A model generated the notes under the pieces. The model searched no databases, was not told where the DNA came from, and worked only from the letters and a program-made list of their open reading frames with translations. From contig NZ_JALIGC010000039.1 in NCBI RefSeq assembly GCF_024764775.1, forward strand, positions 496,001-560,000: a stretch of 64,000 nt of DNA, written 5' to 3'. Source of the stretch: Scandinavium manionii. GTDB lineage: Bacteria; Pseudomonadota; Gammaproteobacteria; Enterobacterales; Enterobacteriaceae. Shown one piece after another: positions 1 to 8,641 of the stretch. Each line of letters begins with the position of its first letter. Within the stretch, counting starts at the first letter, position 1. A program made the translations under genes and the position numbers.

Positions 1-129
1 ATAAGACCAGCCGATTTCTCCGGCGCTAAAGCCGTTTTTGCTCAGCCATAGCCACAGCGGTACAAACCACGCGCCCCAGATAAACCACTCCACGAACATC
101 ATGAACGACAGCTTTACTGTAGTTTTCAT
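1..129 (-). CDS. yegT: YegT nucleoside transporter, N-terminal part only
   Basis: Partial gene: only the first 43 codons lie in the window, and the frame is open to the window edge. The translation begins MKTTVKLSFMMFVEW and continues through a Trp-rich first membrane segment to an EIGWSY end. This matches the start of YegT, an inner-membrane nucleoside:H+ symporter of the NHS/MFS type (NupG/XapB relatives). It is divergent from fbaB, as in E. coli, where yegT heads the yegTUV group. Family assignment rests on recognising the N-terminus and on gene order. Confidence 0.85.
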   Translation of the reverse strand, partial: MKTTVKLSFMMFVEWFIWGAWFVPLWLWLSKNGFSAGEIGWSY

Positions 130-378
130 CTTTAAATCCTTCATGACAGGTAAGGTACACCTGCACACTACCATTTAATAATACCTTTTAAATACCTTTA
201 AGGTGATTCCTTGAGCGACTTAACATTTTTCCACACCTGAATCGAGCCAGCGGAATGTGCTTAAAAGACTCGAATAACCTGGAAAAATCTGCCTCAGGAG
301 ACCAGGCTTAGTGTTGCCTGAAAAACAGGCACAGGACATTCATTGCCAGCCTGGCTGGCACTTACGGGAGTTATCGCT
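130..378. promoter_or_regulatory. Divergent yegT-fbaB intergenic region
   Basis: About 250 bp between two divergent genes must hold both promoters. Two small dyads lie on the fbaB side. The first is TGCCTG-AAAAA-CAGGCA at 315-331. The second is TGCCAGCC-T-GGCTGGCA at 344-360, just before the fbaB ribosome binding site (CGGGAG at 364-369). A TGAATCG half-motif near 238-244 resembles the core of a Cra (FruR) site; this is only suggestive. I see no convincing -10/-35 pair. Confidence 0.4.
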
Positions 379-1428
379 ATGACTGATATTGCGCAGTTGC
401 TTGGCAAAGACGCCGACAGCCTTTTACAGCATCGTTGTATGACCATTCCGTCCGGGCAGCTCCATCTTCCCGGTTCCGATTACGTCGATCGCGTGATGAT
501 TGACAACAATCGTCCCCCAGCCGTACTGCGAAACATGCAGACCCTGTATAACACCGGGCGTCTGGCGGGCACCGGCTATCTCTCTATTTTACCGGTAGAC
601 CAGGGCGTTGAGCACTCAGCGGGCGCATCGTTTGCTGCAAATCCGCTCTATTTCGACCCAAAAAACATTGTTGAGCTGGCGATTGAAGCGGGCTGTAACT
701 GCGTGGCCTCAACGTATGGCGTGCTGGCGAGCGTATCGCGCCGTTACGCGCATCGAATTCCGTTCCTCGTGAAGCTGAATCACAACGAGACGCTGAGCTA
801 CCCGAATACCTTCGACCAGACGCTGTACGCCAGCGTAGAGCAGGCATTCAACATGGGCGCGGTGGCGGTAGGGGCGACCATTTATTTTGGTTCGGAAGAG
901 TCACGTCGACAGATTGAAGAGATTTCTGCGGCCTTTGAGCGTGCGCATGAACTCGGCATGGTGACCGTGCTGTGGGCGTATCTGCGTAATTCCGGCTTCA
1001 AAAAAGATGGCGTGGATTACCACGTTTCTGCGGATTTAACCGGTCAGGCCAACCATCTGGCGGCCACTATCGGTGCGGATATCGTGAAGCAGAAAATGGC
1101 GGAAAATAACGGTGGCTACAAAGCGGTGAATTTCGGCTATACCGACGAACGCGTGTACAGCAAACTCACCACCGACAACCCAATCGATCTGGTGCGTTAC
1201 CAGCTGGCGAACTGCTATATGGGTCGCGCGGGCCTGATTAACTCCGGCGGTGCCGCTGGTGATAACGATCAGGTCGACGCCGTTCGTACCGCGGTTATCA
1301 ACAAACGCGCGGGCGGGATGGGGCTGATCCTCGGCCGTAAAGCCTTCAAGAAATCGATGGCTGACGGCGTGAAGTTGATTAACTCCGTGCAGGATGTCTA
1401 TCTTGACGAAAAAGTGACGATTGCCTGA
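379..1428 (+). CDS. fbaB: Class I fructose-bisphosphate aldolase FbaB (DhnA type)
   Basis: Cytoplasmic class I fructose-1,6-bisphosphate aldolase, which cleaves FBP to DHAP and glyceraldehyde-3-phosphate through a lysine Schiff base. The 349-residue product is nearly identical in layout to E. coli FbaB (350 aa). The catalytic lysine falls in ADIVKQK at residue 237, and the conserved PVDQGVEHS loop sits near residues 72-80. I chose the ATG at 379 because the protein begins [13 protein letters not shown] as in E. coli and CGGGAG lies 9 nt upstream; an in-frame ATG at 343 would add 12 unconserved residues that run through the upstream palindrome. It is followed by a strong terminator shared with convergent yegS. 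In E. coli the gat operon separates fbaB from yegS; here they are directly adjacent. Confidence 0.97.
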   Translation: MTDIAQLLGKDADSLLQHRCMTIPSGQLHLPGSDYVDRVMIDNNRPPAVLRNMQTLYNTGRLAGTGYLSILPVDQGVEHSAGASFAANPLYFDPKNIVELAIEAGCNCVASTYGVLASVSRRYAHRIPFLVKLNHNETLSYPNTFDQTLYASVEQAFNMGAVAVGATIYFGSEESRRQIEEISAAFERAHELGMVTVLWAYLRNSGFKKDGVDYHVSADLTGQANHLAATIGADIVKQKMAENNGGYKAVNFGYTDERVYSKLTTDNPIDLVRYQLANCYMGRAGLINSGGAAGDNDQVDAVRTAVINKRAGGMGLILGRKAFKKSMADGVKLINSVQDVYLDEKVTIA

Positions 1429-1441
1429 TATACCCCTGAAT

Positions 1442-1475
1442 AAAAAAGCCTCCAGACATCGGGAGGCTTTTTTTC
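1442..1475. terminator. Bidirectional terminator between fbaB and yegS
   Basis: GCCTCC (1448-1453) and GGAGGC (1462-1467) form a short GC stem with an 8-nt loop. It is flanked by a run of A on the left and a run of T on the right, so it can terminate fbaB rightward and yegS leftward. The convergent gene arrangement fits this. Confidence 0.9.
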
Positions 1476-1477
1476 TG

Positions 1478-2377
1478 TCAGCGCAACAACGGACAGCCCG
1501 GCGGCAGACGACAGCGCAGGGCGTTGGGCAGAATTTCTATGCGGAAATCGCGGCCCGTTTTGGGTTCGCCGTCGAGATTAAAGGTGATGTCGTGCGGCGC
1601 AGTGATTTCAAACCACGACGACACGCCGTCTATCAGGTTCGGATTTTCTTCCGGGCGCGAGAGGGTGGAGAACAGCGCGGGCAGCAGTTCCTCGCCGGTG
1701 AAAATGCGCAGGTGCAGCAGGCCGTCGTTGATTAACGCTTCCGGGCAAAGCTGCTGCCCGCCACCGGCCTGACGCCCGTTACCGATGCCAATTACCAGCG
1801 CGTCACCCTGCCAGTAAAAACCTTCGCCACGAATTTCACAGCGGTCGGCTTTCAGGGTGTCCATACGCATCAAACCGTGGATCAGATACGACACGCCGCC
1901 GAGCGCGGCTTTCAGTTTTTCCGGCGTTTCACTGGTGATGCGCGTGCCAAAACCGCCGGTCGCCATGTTGATAAAGCAGGTTTTATCGTTGACCTGGGCG
2001 ATATCAATTTCAGTCGCGTTCCCGGCGATCGCCAGTTTCAGGGCTTTGCTCAGATCGTCGGGCACGCCGACGCTGGTGGCAAAATCGTTGGCGGTGCCGA
2101 GCGGCAGAAGGCCAAGCGCCGGAATGTGGCTGTGTTGGCAATGGATAATTGCGGTCGCGACTTCATTAATGGTGCCGTCACCGCCGCCCGCGATAACTGT
2201 CGCCACGCCTGACTCGCAGGCTTCGTCCAGATAACGCGCCGCATCGCCTTTCTCCCAGGTGACGCGGACATGGATTTCCACGCCTTCGTTACGCAACTGG
2301 GTGATGGCTTCACGCAGCTCCGGGTTTCCGGCTCCTTTGCCATTTAAGATCAACATGCTGGGTGGAAAGTCAGTCAT
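1478..2377 (-). CDS. yegS: Lipid kinase YegS (diacylglycerol kinase catalytic family)
   Basis: Soluble ATP-dependent lipid kinase; E. coli YegS phosphorylates phosphatidylglycerol in vitro. The 299-residue protein has the family's nucleotide-binding signature [10 protein letters not shown] (residues 64-73) and GTANDFA (94-100). The beta-rich second domain carries ITFNLDGEP near the C-terminus. Length equals E. coli YegS (299). The start encodes [15 protein letters not shown], as in the family. It is monocistronic and ends next to the terminator shared with fbaB. Confidence 0.95.
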   Translation of the reverse strand: MTDFPPSMLILNGKGAGNPELREAITQLRNEGVEIHVRVTWEKGDAARYLDEACESGVATVIAGGGDGTINEVATAIIHCQHSHIPALGLLPLGTANDFATSVGVPDDLSKALKLAIAGNATEIDIAQVNDKTCFINMATGGFGTRITSETPEKLKAALGGVSYLIHGLMRMDTLKADRCEIRGEGFYWQGDALVIGIGNGRQAGGGQQLCPEALINDGLLHLRIFTGEELLPALFSTLSRPEENPNLIDGVSSWFEITAPHDITFNLDGEPKTGRDFRIEILPNALRCRLPPGCPLLR

Positions 2378-2460
2378 CCTTTTTATCCAAATTATTCAAC
2401 ATGATAAAAAGTGTACCTTATGAACTGGGGTTGTGCATGAGACCAGGCTGAAATACATGG

Positions 2461-2496
2461 GCGTCGTGATGCTTTTCTGAACCTGCATCACGACGC
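2461..2496. repeat. Perfect 12-bp inverted repeat downstream of arsC
   Basis: GCGTCGTGATGC (2461-2472) and GCATCACGACGC (2485-2496) pair perfectly around a 12-nt loop, just past the arsC stop codon. It is placed as the 3' end hairpin of the ars operon. No T-tract follows on the minus strand, so it is not a classical intrinsic terminator. It may protect the mRNA 3' end or work with Rho. Confidence 0.55.
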
Positions 2497-2508
2497 AATC
2501 GGTCGGCG

Positions 2509-2934
2509 CTAAATGAGTCGCTTCCCGGCGTTATCCACCACTTTTTCACCGTCTTCTTTGCTGAATGCCCTTTTTTGTGGTTCCGGAAGAATATCCAGTA
2601 CCACTTCGGACGGTCTGCACAGTCGGGTTCCCATCGGCGTGACCACAATTGGGCGATTAATCAGGATGGGATGCTGGAGCATAAAGGTAATCAGCTGCTC
2701 GTCGGTAAATTGCCCGCCAGCCAGACCAAGCTGTTCGTAAGGCTCTACGTTTTTCCGCAGCAACGCCTGAACCGTAATCCCCATATCGGCAATCAGTTTT
2801 ACTAACTCGTCATGAGAGGGAGGGGTGTCGAGATAGTAAATGATGGTGGGTTCGTTTCCACTATTGCGAATCATCTCCAGCGTATTACGCGACGTACCGC
2901 ATTCCGGGTTGTGGTAAATAGTGATGTTGCTCAT
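2509..2934 (-). CDS. arsC: Glutaredoxin-dependent arsenate reductase ArsC
   Basis: Reduces arsenate to arsenite using glutathione/glutaredoxin, so that ArsB can export the arsenite. The 141-residue product has the N-terminal HNPECGTSRNTL motif with catalytic Cys12, and Arg60, Arg94 and Arg107 fall at the positions known to bind the oxyanion in R773/E. coli ArsC. It is the last gene of arsR-arsB-arsC, 12 nt after arsB, and is followed by the hairpin at 2461-2496. arsD and arsA are absent, so export is by ArsB alone. Confidence 0.97.
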   Translation of the reverse strand: MSNITIYHNPECGTSRNTLEMIRNSGNEPTIIYYLDTPPSHDELVKLIADMGITVQALLRKNVEPYEQLGLAGGQFTDEQLITFMLQHPILINRPIVVTPMGTRLCRPSEVVLDILPEPQKRAFSKEDGEKVVDNAGKRLI

Positions 2935-2946
2935 TTTAATCTCTCA

Positions 2947-4236
2947 TTACGGTGTGACAGAGAGCCGCAGCACCAGAGCGGCCAGCGTGACAAACAGCAC
3001 GGGTAACGTCATGACAATGCCCGTGCGGAAATAGTAGCCCCAGCTGATGGTCATATTTTTCTGCGTCAGAACGTGCAGCCACAGCAGGGTGGCCAGGCTG
3101 CCAATCGGCGTAATTTTGGGACCTAAATCGCAGCCAATCACGTTGGCATACACCATCGCCTCTTTGATGACACCGGTCGCGGTGCTGCCATCAATCGATA
3201 GCGCGCCAATCAACACGGTTGGCATATTGTTCATGATTGATGAAAGGAATGCGGTCAGGAAACCGGTCCCAAAGGTGGCGGCCCAGAGTCCTTTCCCGGC
3301 AAGCATATTCAGTACCCCGGAAAGATAATCCGTAAGCCCGGCGTTTCTCAGACCGTAGACCACCAGGTACATGCCAAGAGAAAAGATCACAATCTGCCAC
3401 GGTGCGCCGCGCAATACCTTGCCAGTATTGATAGCGTGGCCTTTTTTCGCTACGGCAAACAGGACAGCAGCGCCAACGGCGGCAATTGCGCTGACGGGGA
3501 TCCCCAGCGGCTCAAGTACAAAGAAACCGACAAGCAGCAGGAGCAGAACAACCCAGCCTGCTGTGAACGTAGCCGGGTCTTTAATCGCGCTGGCGGGCTC
3601 TTTCAGCAAGGCAATGTTGTACGTCGCCGGAATGTCTTTGCGAAAGAACAGATGTAGCATGATCAGCGTGGCAATAATGGCGGCCATATCAACCGGAACC
3701 ATGACCGACGCATATTCCGTAAAACCAATGCGGAAGAAGTCCGCAGAGACGATATTGACCAGGTTCGACACAATGAGTGGCAGGCTGGCGGTATCGGCGA
3801 TAAACCCGGCGGCCATGACAAAGGCCAGCATCGTGCCTTTGCTGAACCCCAGTGCGAACAGCATGGCTATGACAATGGGCGTCAGAATGAGCGCCGCACC
3901 GTCGTTGGCAAACAGTGCGGCAACCGTCGCACCCAGTAAAACAATCCAGGTAAAAAGTAACCGCCCGCGCCCGCCTCCCCAGCGGGCGACATGCAGCGCC
4001 GCCCATTCAAAGAAGCCCGATTCGTCGAGCAGCAGGCTGATAATAATCACCGCGATAAAGGTCGCCGTCGCGTTCCAGACGATATTCCAGACCACCGGAA
4101 TATCGCCGAGTTGAATAACGCCGAATGCCAGTGCGAGGACAGCCCCGATGCTCGCGCTCCAGCCAATACTCAAGCCTTTCGGTTGCCAGATAACCAGAAT
4201 CAGCGTCAGTAAAAAAATACTCCCTGCCAATAACAT
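2947..4236 (-). CDS. arsB: Arsenite/antimonite efflux permease ArsB
   Basis: Inner-membrane arsenite:H+ antiporter of the ArsB family. It is predicted polytopic, with typical ArsB stretches such as [31 protein letters not shown] and [10 protein letters not shown]. The ATG at 4236 gives 429 residues ([12 protein letters not shown]), the usual E. coli length, and has GGAG 8 nt upstream. A GTG at 4251 would add five residues that are not part of the family. No ArsA ATPase is encoded nearby, so transport is presumably driven by the proton-motive force. The leader between arsR and arsB holds a CACATATG motif also found in the arsR operator. Confidence 0.96.
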   Translation of the reverse strand: MLLAGSIFLLTLILVIWQPKGLSIGWSASIGAVLALAFGVIQLGDIPVVWNIVWNATATFIAVIIISLLLDESGFFEWAALHVARWGGGRGRLLFTWIVLLGATVAALFANDGAALILTPIVIAMLFALGFSKGTMLAFVMAAGFIADTASLPLIVSNLVNIVSADFFRIGFTEYASVMVPVDMAAIIATLIMLHLFFRKDIPATYNIALLKEPASAIKDPATFTAGWVVLLLLLVGFFVLEPLGIPVSAIAAVGAAVLFAVAKKGHAINTGKVLRGAPWQIVIFSLGMYLVVYGLRNAGLTDYLSGVLNMLAGKGLWAATFGTGFLTAFLSSIMNNMPTVLIGALSIDGSTATGVIKEAMVYANVIGCDLGPKITPIGSLATLLWLHVLTQKNMTISWGYYFRTGIVMTLPVLFVTLAALVLRLSVTP

Positions 4237-4281
4237 TTCATACTCCGTCACATATGTTTTTGTGGATGTGTTTTGCGCGGT

Positions 4282-4602
4282 TTAGCAAGGTGCTGAGCCA
4301 GTCTTCGCTAGCCATTCGCGGACATCGTCCCGCATGCATTGCCAGGCTGTGGTAATGGTTTCTGCCGCCCATGCAGGCATGTGTGGCGAGAGTCGATAGT
4401 AAACCCACTTGCCTTCACGACGATCCAGAACCAGCTCGGAATCACGTAGAATAGCCATGTGTCGGGATATTTTAGGCTGTGATTCCGACGTCGCACCGCA
4501 GATGTCACAGACGCACAGTTCTCCGGATTCTCTCAGCAGCATGATGATGGCCAGCCGAGTGTCATCTGACAGAACTTTGAAAAGCTGAACAGGTAGTCGC
4601 AT
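4282..4602 (-). CDS. arsR: Arsenical-responsive repressor ArsR
   Basis: Winged-helix ArsR/SmtB metalloregulator that represses the ars operon until As(III) or Sb(III) binds. The 106-residue product carries the diagnostic ELCVCDIC motif (Cys30, Cys32, Cys35) at the start of the DNA-binding helix, followed by QPKISRHMAILRDSELV, the recognition helix region. It is first in its operon, 45 nt upstream of arsB, and is directly preceded by a long dyad that is the obvious autoregulatory operator. It is slightly shorter than R773 ArsR (117 aa) at the C-terminus. Confidence 0.96.
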   Translation of the reverse strand: MRLPVQLFKVLSDDTRLAIIMLLRESGELCVCDICGATSESQPKISRHMAILRDSELVLDRREGKWVYYRLSPHMPAWAAETITTAWQCMRDDVREWLAKTGSAPC

Positions 4603-4617
4603 TTTTAGTCTCAGTAC

Positions 4618-4665
4618 ATTTAAAACCCATCACATATGGTAATTCATATGTGATGGGTTTTAAAT
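4618..4665. promoter_or_regulatory. ars operator: 21-bp perfect inverted repeat
   Basis: Two arms at 4618-4638 and 4645-4665 are exact reverse complements (21 bp each) around a 6-nt centre. The arms include AAAACCCATCACATATG. The dyad ends 16 bp before the arsR start codon, so it must overlap the promoter or the early leader. ArsR dimers bind dyads at this position; the perfect 21-bp arms are longer than usual ArsR sites. The dyad would also form a strong hairpin if transcribed. Confidence 0.75.
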
Positions 4666-4936
4666 CATCATATTCAGATGAAGGATTAAAAATAGAAAAG
4701 CCCTGCATAAGCCATGGTTTTGGCGGTGCGGGTCAATAGGTGGGCGCAGATTGTGTGTTAAAACCAAAAAAATAAGCCCACGTAAGGGAGATTACGCGGG
4801 CTAAGGAGGTGGTATCTGGTACAGCTAGCATTTATGGGTTATGTTTTTCAGCGCTTTGGATAATACCCGTATCAAGCGAAGCGGTATGTGATCCGTTTCT
4901 AAGATTTTTCCCTACTGAAAAAATAACCACTCTGTA
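4666..4936. other. Gene-free stretch between ars operon and yegQ
   Basis: This interval separates the divergent ends of arsR (upstream side) and yegQ (3' side). It holds the upstream part of the ars promoter region and the P2-like core/terminator at 4766-4802. I see no gene in the remaining sequence (4803-4936). In E. coli the corresponding place carries ogrK and yegR; both are absent here. Confidence 0.6.
4766..4802 (-). terminator. Intrinsic terminator of yegQ, overlapping a P2-type attachment core
   Basis: Read on the minus strand, AGCCCGCGTAA and TTACGTGGGCT (arms 4792-4802 and 4775-4785, one G-U pair) form a hairpin with a 6-nt loop followed by TTATTTTTTT. It lies about 135 nt past the yegQ stop codon. 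The plus-strand bases 4767-4793 match my recollection of the 27-bp phage P2 attachment core in all but two positions, so this is probably both a terminator and an unoccupied attB site. Confidence 0.75.
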
Positions 4937-6298
4937 CTACTTCAGCATTGGATTTCGGGTGTTCTGTCCGTCAAAATTACGCATCAGCAGCGCATACTCC
5001 AGCGCAATCTCTTCTGGCACCGGGATCCATACGGTGTGACCATCGCCAGGCGCGATGTCGGTCGGCTGTCCTTTGTTGGTTTCCATGTGCTCGAGGGTGA
5101 AATTGATGTTGCCCTGTGGCGTCATCAGCTCAAGGTTGTCGCCTTTGAGGAACTTATTCTTCACCGCGACGGCCGCGAGGCTGCCTTTGCGCTCCCCGGT
5201 AAATTCACCAACAAACTGCTGGCGTTCGGAGACGGAGAAACCGTATTCGTAATTCTGGTAGCTGTCGTGGGTGTGACGACGCAGGAAGCCTTCGGTATAA
5301 CCGCGATGTGCCAGCCCTTCGAGGGTTTCCAGCAGCGAAGCGTCGAACGGTTTGCCTGCGGCGGCATCGTCGATGGCTTTGCGGTACACCTGCGCGGTGC
5401 GGGCGCAGTAGTAATAGGATTTGGTGCGGCCTTCAATTTTCAGGGAGTGCACGCCCATTTGCGTCAGACGTTCCACGTGTGCGACGGCACGCAGGTCTTT
5501 GGAATTCATAATATACGTGCCGTGTTCGTCTTCGAAAGCGGTCATGTATTCGCCCGGACGCTGCGCTTCTTCCAGCATAAATACGCTGTCAGTTGGCTGG
5601 CCTTCTCCAAGCGTTGGCTCGACGTTTTTCACCGGGATGGGCTCGTGCTTATGCACGATATTGCCGATGTCGTCCTCTTTGCCTTCCTGAACGTTATATT
5701 CCCAGCGGCAGGCGTTGGTGCAGGTGCCCTGGTTCGGGTCGCGCTTGTTGATGTAGCCCGACAGCAGGCAGCGGCCGGAATAGGCCATGCACAGCGCGCC
5801 ATGAACGAAAATTTCGAGTTCCATATCCGGAACCTGTGAGCGAATCTCTTCGATTTCTTCCAGCGACAGTTCGCGGGAGAGGATCACGCGGGTCAGGCCC
5901 ATCTGTTTCCAGAATTTGACCGTCGCCCAGTTAACGGCGTTGGCCTGCACGGAGAGATGCACGTCCATCTGCGGGAAATGCTCACGCACCAGCATAATCA
6001 GGCCCGGATCGGACATGATCAGCGCGTCCGGCCCCATATCCACAACAGGCTGCAAATCGCGAATGAAGGTTTTCAGCTTGGCGTTGTGCGGCGCAATGTT
6101 GACCACCACGTAGAATTTTTTACCGAGCTCATGGGCTTCGTTGATGCCCTGCTGCAAATTCTCGTGATTGAATTCGTTATTGCGCACACGCAGTGAGTAA
6201 CGCGGCTGGCCGGCGTAGACCGCATCGGCACCATAGGCGAAAGCGTAACGCATATTTTTAAGCGTTCCCGCCGGGGAAAGGAGTTCCGGTTTAAACAT
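4937..6298 (-). CDS. yegQ: tRNA hydroxylation protein TrhP (YegQ), U32 peptidase family
   Basis: Member of the U32 'peptidase' family. E. coli YegQ/TrhP is needed for prephenate-dependent 5-hydroxyuridine formation at tRNA wobble U34. The 453-residue protein begins MFKPELLSPAGTLKNM and contains the conserved EIFVHGALCMAYSGRC motif with its cysteines, and GTCTNACRW further on. I chose the ATG at 6298 because the upstream in-frame extension (to 6448) is unconserved and the standard E. coli length is 453. GAGAA lies about 8 nt upstream. In E. coli yegP lies between baeR and yegQ; no yegP frame is present in 6299-6494. Confidence 0.95.
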   Translation of the reverse strand: MFKPELLSPAGTLKNMRYAFAYGADAVYAGQPRYSLRVRNNEFNHENLQQGINEAHELGKKFYVVVNIAPHNAKLKTFIRDLQPVVDMGPDALIMSDPGLIMLVREHFPQMDVHLSVQANAVNWATVKFWKQMGLTRVILSRELSLEEIEEIRSQVPDMELEIFVHGALCMAYSGRCLLSGYINKRDPNQGTCTNACRWEYNVQEGKEDDIGNIVHKHEPIPVKNVEPTLGEGQPTDSVFMLEEAQRPGEYMTAFEDEHGTYIMNSKDLRAVAHVERLTQMGVHSLKIEGRTKSYYYCARTAQVYRKAIDDAAAGKPFDASLLETLEGLAHRGYTEGFLRRHTHDSYQNYEYGFSVSERQQFVGEFTGERKGSLAAVAVKNKFLKGDNLELMTPQGNINFTLEHMETNKGQPTDIAPGDGHTVWIPVPEEIALEYALLMRNFDGQNTRNPMLK

Positions 6299-6494
6299 GA
6301 TTTTCTCGTTCTGATGACAGGTCAGACTCGCTTCGCGGGGAAGCGATCGGGGAGGTTCCCCTACATTAAGGGCGGGAATTGTAGCGCTGCGGGGGAGGGG
6401 AGTAAACCTTTGCGTGTCAGGGAAGACCGCGTGGCGCTTCGCTTGCACTGGCCCAAAGGGGCGGCCAGTTCAGGCGAGGCGCCGTAGATGCGCG

Positions 6495-7217
6495 TTACGT
6501 CAGGCGGCAGGCATCGGCTTCCCAACGGTAGCCAACACCATACACCGCGCGAATAAATGACTGTTCGGCGTCCTGCGCTTCGAGCTTACGGCGCAAGTTT
6601 TTGATGTGGCTGTCGATGGTGCGGTCGGTGACCACGCGGTAATCATCGTAAAGGTGGTTAAGCAGTTGCTCACGCGAGAACACTTTACCCGGTTCCTGAG
6701 ACAGCGTTTTCAGCAGGCGGAACTCGGCGGGCGTGAGGTCCAGCAGCTTGTTGCGCCAGGAGGCCTGGAAGCGGCTTTCATCGACAATCAGCGGGCTTTC
6801 GGCGTCCATGGCTTGCAGCTCGCGGTACGGACGGCACCGGCGCAGGATCGTTTTCACACGTGCCACCACTTCACGCGGGCTGTACGGTTTGCAGATGTAA
6901 TCATCCGCACCGATTTCCAGCCCCAGCAGACGGTCGATTTCTTCGATTTTGGCGGTGACCATCACAATCGGCACCTCGGAGAAACGGCGGATTTCGCGGC
7001 ACAGCGTCAGGCCGTCGGTGCCCGGCAACATCAAATCCAGCAGAATCAGATCCGGCGGGGTCTGATGCACATAGCTCAGCACTTTGTCGCCGTGATTAAT
7101 CAGCGTCGGCGCGTAGTTGGCCGCCAGCAGATAATCAATCAACAGCTGTCCCAGCTTGGGTTCGTCCTCGACAATCAGGATGCGTGGGGTCTTATCATCA
7201 ATCGGTAATTCGGTCAT
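6495..7217 (-). CDS. baeR: Response regulator BaeR
   Basis: OmpR-family response regulator of the BaeSR envelope-stress system; it activates mdtABCD, acrD and spy in E. coli. The 240-residue protein has a receiver domain (about 12-125) with acidic pocket E17/D18 and phospho-acceptor Asp61 in [10 protein letters not shown], then a winged-helix domain (about 140-232) ending with [12 protein letters not shown]. The start codon overlaps the baeS stop (ATGA), so it is translationally coupled and is the last gene of the mdt-bae operon. Confidence 0.97.
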   Translation of the reverse strand: MTELPIDDKTPRILIVEDEPKLGQLLIDYLLAANYAPTLINHGDKVLSYVHQTPPDLILLDLMLPGTDGLTLCREIRRFSEVPIVMVTAKIEEIDRLLGLEIGADDYICKPYSPREVVARVKTILRRCRPYRELQAMDAESPLIVDESRFQASWRNKLLDLTPAEFRLLKTLSQEPGKVFSREQLLNHLYDDYRVVTDRTIDSHIKNLRRKLEAQDAEQSFIRAVYGVGYRWEADACRLT

Positions 7218-8641
7218 ACGGCTCCTGGTAAATCGCGGTCCAGAGGGAGTTCTACTTTAATGCTTACCCCGCCAAAAGGCGAATGCCCGGCACTCAGCGT
7301 GCCGCCGTGTGCGGCGACGATATTGACGCAAATCGCCAGGCCTAATCCTGAGCCGCCGCTGGCCCGGTTGCGCGATCCTTCGGTGCGGTAGAAGCGTTCG
7401 CAGAGCATCGTCAGCTGGTCGTCGGTGACGCCCGGCGCGCTGTCGGCAAAGGCCAGGGTCAGGTTATGCGCGGATTTTTCGGCTGAAATGTGCAGCTGTC
7501 CGCCGCTATCGGTGTAGCGCAGGCTGTTTTCCAGCAGGTTGTTAAACAGCTGCATCAGTCGGTCGCGGTCGCCGAATACGGTGGCGCTCTCCGGTAGCTT
7601 GAGACGGATGGACAGCCCACGGCTGGCGAAGCGTTCGCGGAAGGCCCCCGCGGCCATTTCCAGCAAAGAGATAATATCGACGGAGGTTTTCTGGTACGCC
7701 AGCGCGCCTTCGTCGGACATAGAAAGCTGATGCAAGTCGTCAACCAGTTTGGTCAGGGTGCCGACTTCCGCCTGCAACGAGGCCACGGATTCCGGGGTGA
7801 ATTTGCGCACGCCGTCCTGAATCGCCTCCAGCTCACCGCGTAACACCGCCAGCGGGGTGCGTAGCTCGTGGGAAATATCGGCCATAAAGTCACGGCGCAT
7901 TTGTTGATTGCGCTCCAGCGTGCTGGCGAGCTGGTTAAAGTCCTGCCCAAGACGCCCCAGTTCATCCGACCCGGTGGCGGTCACGCGGGTCGAGAAATCC
8001 CCGGCAGCCAGCTTGTGCGTGCCTTCTACCAGACGTTTGACCGGAGCCAGCAGTCCGCGCGCCAGCGGGAACGTCGCCAGCGCCGCCAGCAGCGTCGACA
8101 GTACTACAATCATCCAGCTTGAGCGCCGCTGCTGGCGGTCGAAATTAATATCGGTGTTACGGGTCAAACGTTCGACAGGGGAGGCGATGACCGCGCCCAC
8201 TTCCACACCATTCACCAGAATGCCGCGGCGGGTGCCGTCCGGCGGCACAGGGGAGCGCGGGCCGACCATCACTTTGGCATGCTGATCGATAACCCAGAAC
8301 CGGGTGCGCCAGCCATGAGGCGGCATATCTGGCGGTCCACCTCGGTCATCGGGGCCATGCTTATCGTCAGACGCATCGTGTTCGAATGAGCGCAGGATTT
8401 GAAACACAAACCGATCGTTGCCGCGCAGGAATTTCCAGTTGTTATCGTGGGTGGCGTACTGCTCCGCGAGGGCATCACTCAGCATCTGTAGCCGCTGTTC
8501 GTTACCGCGCTTGATATAGTCGATGAAGCCGTGCTCAAAGCTCAGTCGCACCGCCCAGTGCATGCTGATCAGCAGCACGATGCAGGTGGTGAGGATGGCG
8601 AGGAACAGTTTTCCAGTAATGCCGGGGCGCCAGACTTTCAC
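7214..8641 (-). CDS. baeS: Sensor histidine kinase BaeS
   Basis: Inner-membrane sensor kinase of the BaeSR system. The 475-residue product has a first membrane segment at about residues 10-31, a periplasmic domain (about 32-174), a second membrane segment (about 175-197), HAMP, a HisKA domain with the phosphorylated His258 in [10 protein letters not shown], and an HATPase domain with [10 protein letters not shown]. It is about eight residues longer than E. coli BaeS (467) because of a His/Asp/Gly/Pro-rich stretch in the periplasmic domain near residues 88-110 ([15 protein letters not shown]). It starts with GTG, overlapping the mdtD stop by 4 nt (GTGA). Confidence 0.96.
   Translation of the reverse strand: MKVWRPGITGKLFLAILTTCIVLLISMHWAVRLSFEHGFIDYIKRGNEQRLQMLSDALAEQYATHDNNWKFLRGNDRFVFQILRSFEHDASDDKHGPDDRGGPPDMPPHGWRTRFWVIDQHAKVMVGPRSPVPPDGTRRGILVNGVEVGAVIASPVERLTRNTDINFDRQQRRSSWMIVVLSTLLAALATFPLARGLLAPVKRLVEGTHKLAAGDFSTRVTATGSDELGRLGQDFNQLASTLERNQQMRRDFMADISHELRTPLAVLRGELEAIQDGVRKFTPESVASLQAEVGTLTKLVDDLHQLSMSDEGALAYQKTSVDIISLLEMAAGAFRERFASRGLSIRLKLPESATVFGDRDRLMQLFNNLLENSLRYTDSGGQLHISAEKSAHNLTLAFADSAPGVTDDQLTMLCERFYRTEGSRNRASGGSGLGLAICVNIVAAHGGTLSAGHSPFGGVSIKVELPLDRDLPGAV

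Noticed and set aside
343..378. Twelve-residue N-terminal extension of FbaB
   Set aside because: The extension reads through a palindrome and the Shine-Dalgarno and is not part of the family; the ATG at 379 has a good ribosome binding site.
4666..4936. Remnant of a P2-like prophage
   Set aside because: Only a core-like site is present; no integrase, ogr/Delta gene or second att copy is seen, so I call it an empty site.
6299..6448. Upstream extension of YegQ by 50 residues
   Set aside because: The sequence is low in conservation and the family starts at MFKPELLSPAG, which has a ribosome binding site.
6299..6494. Degraded yegP between baeR and yegQ
   Set aside because: No frame in the 196 bp resembles YegP; the gene is simply absent.
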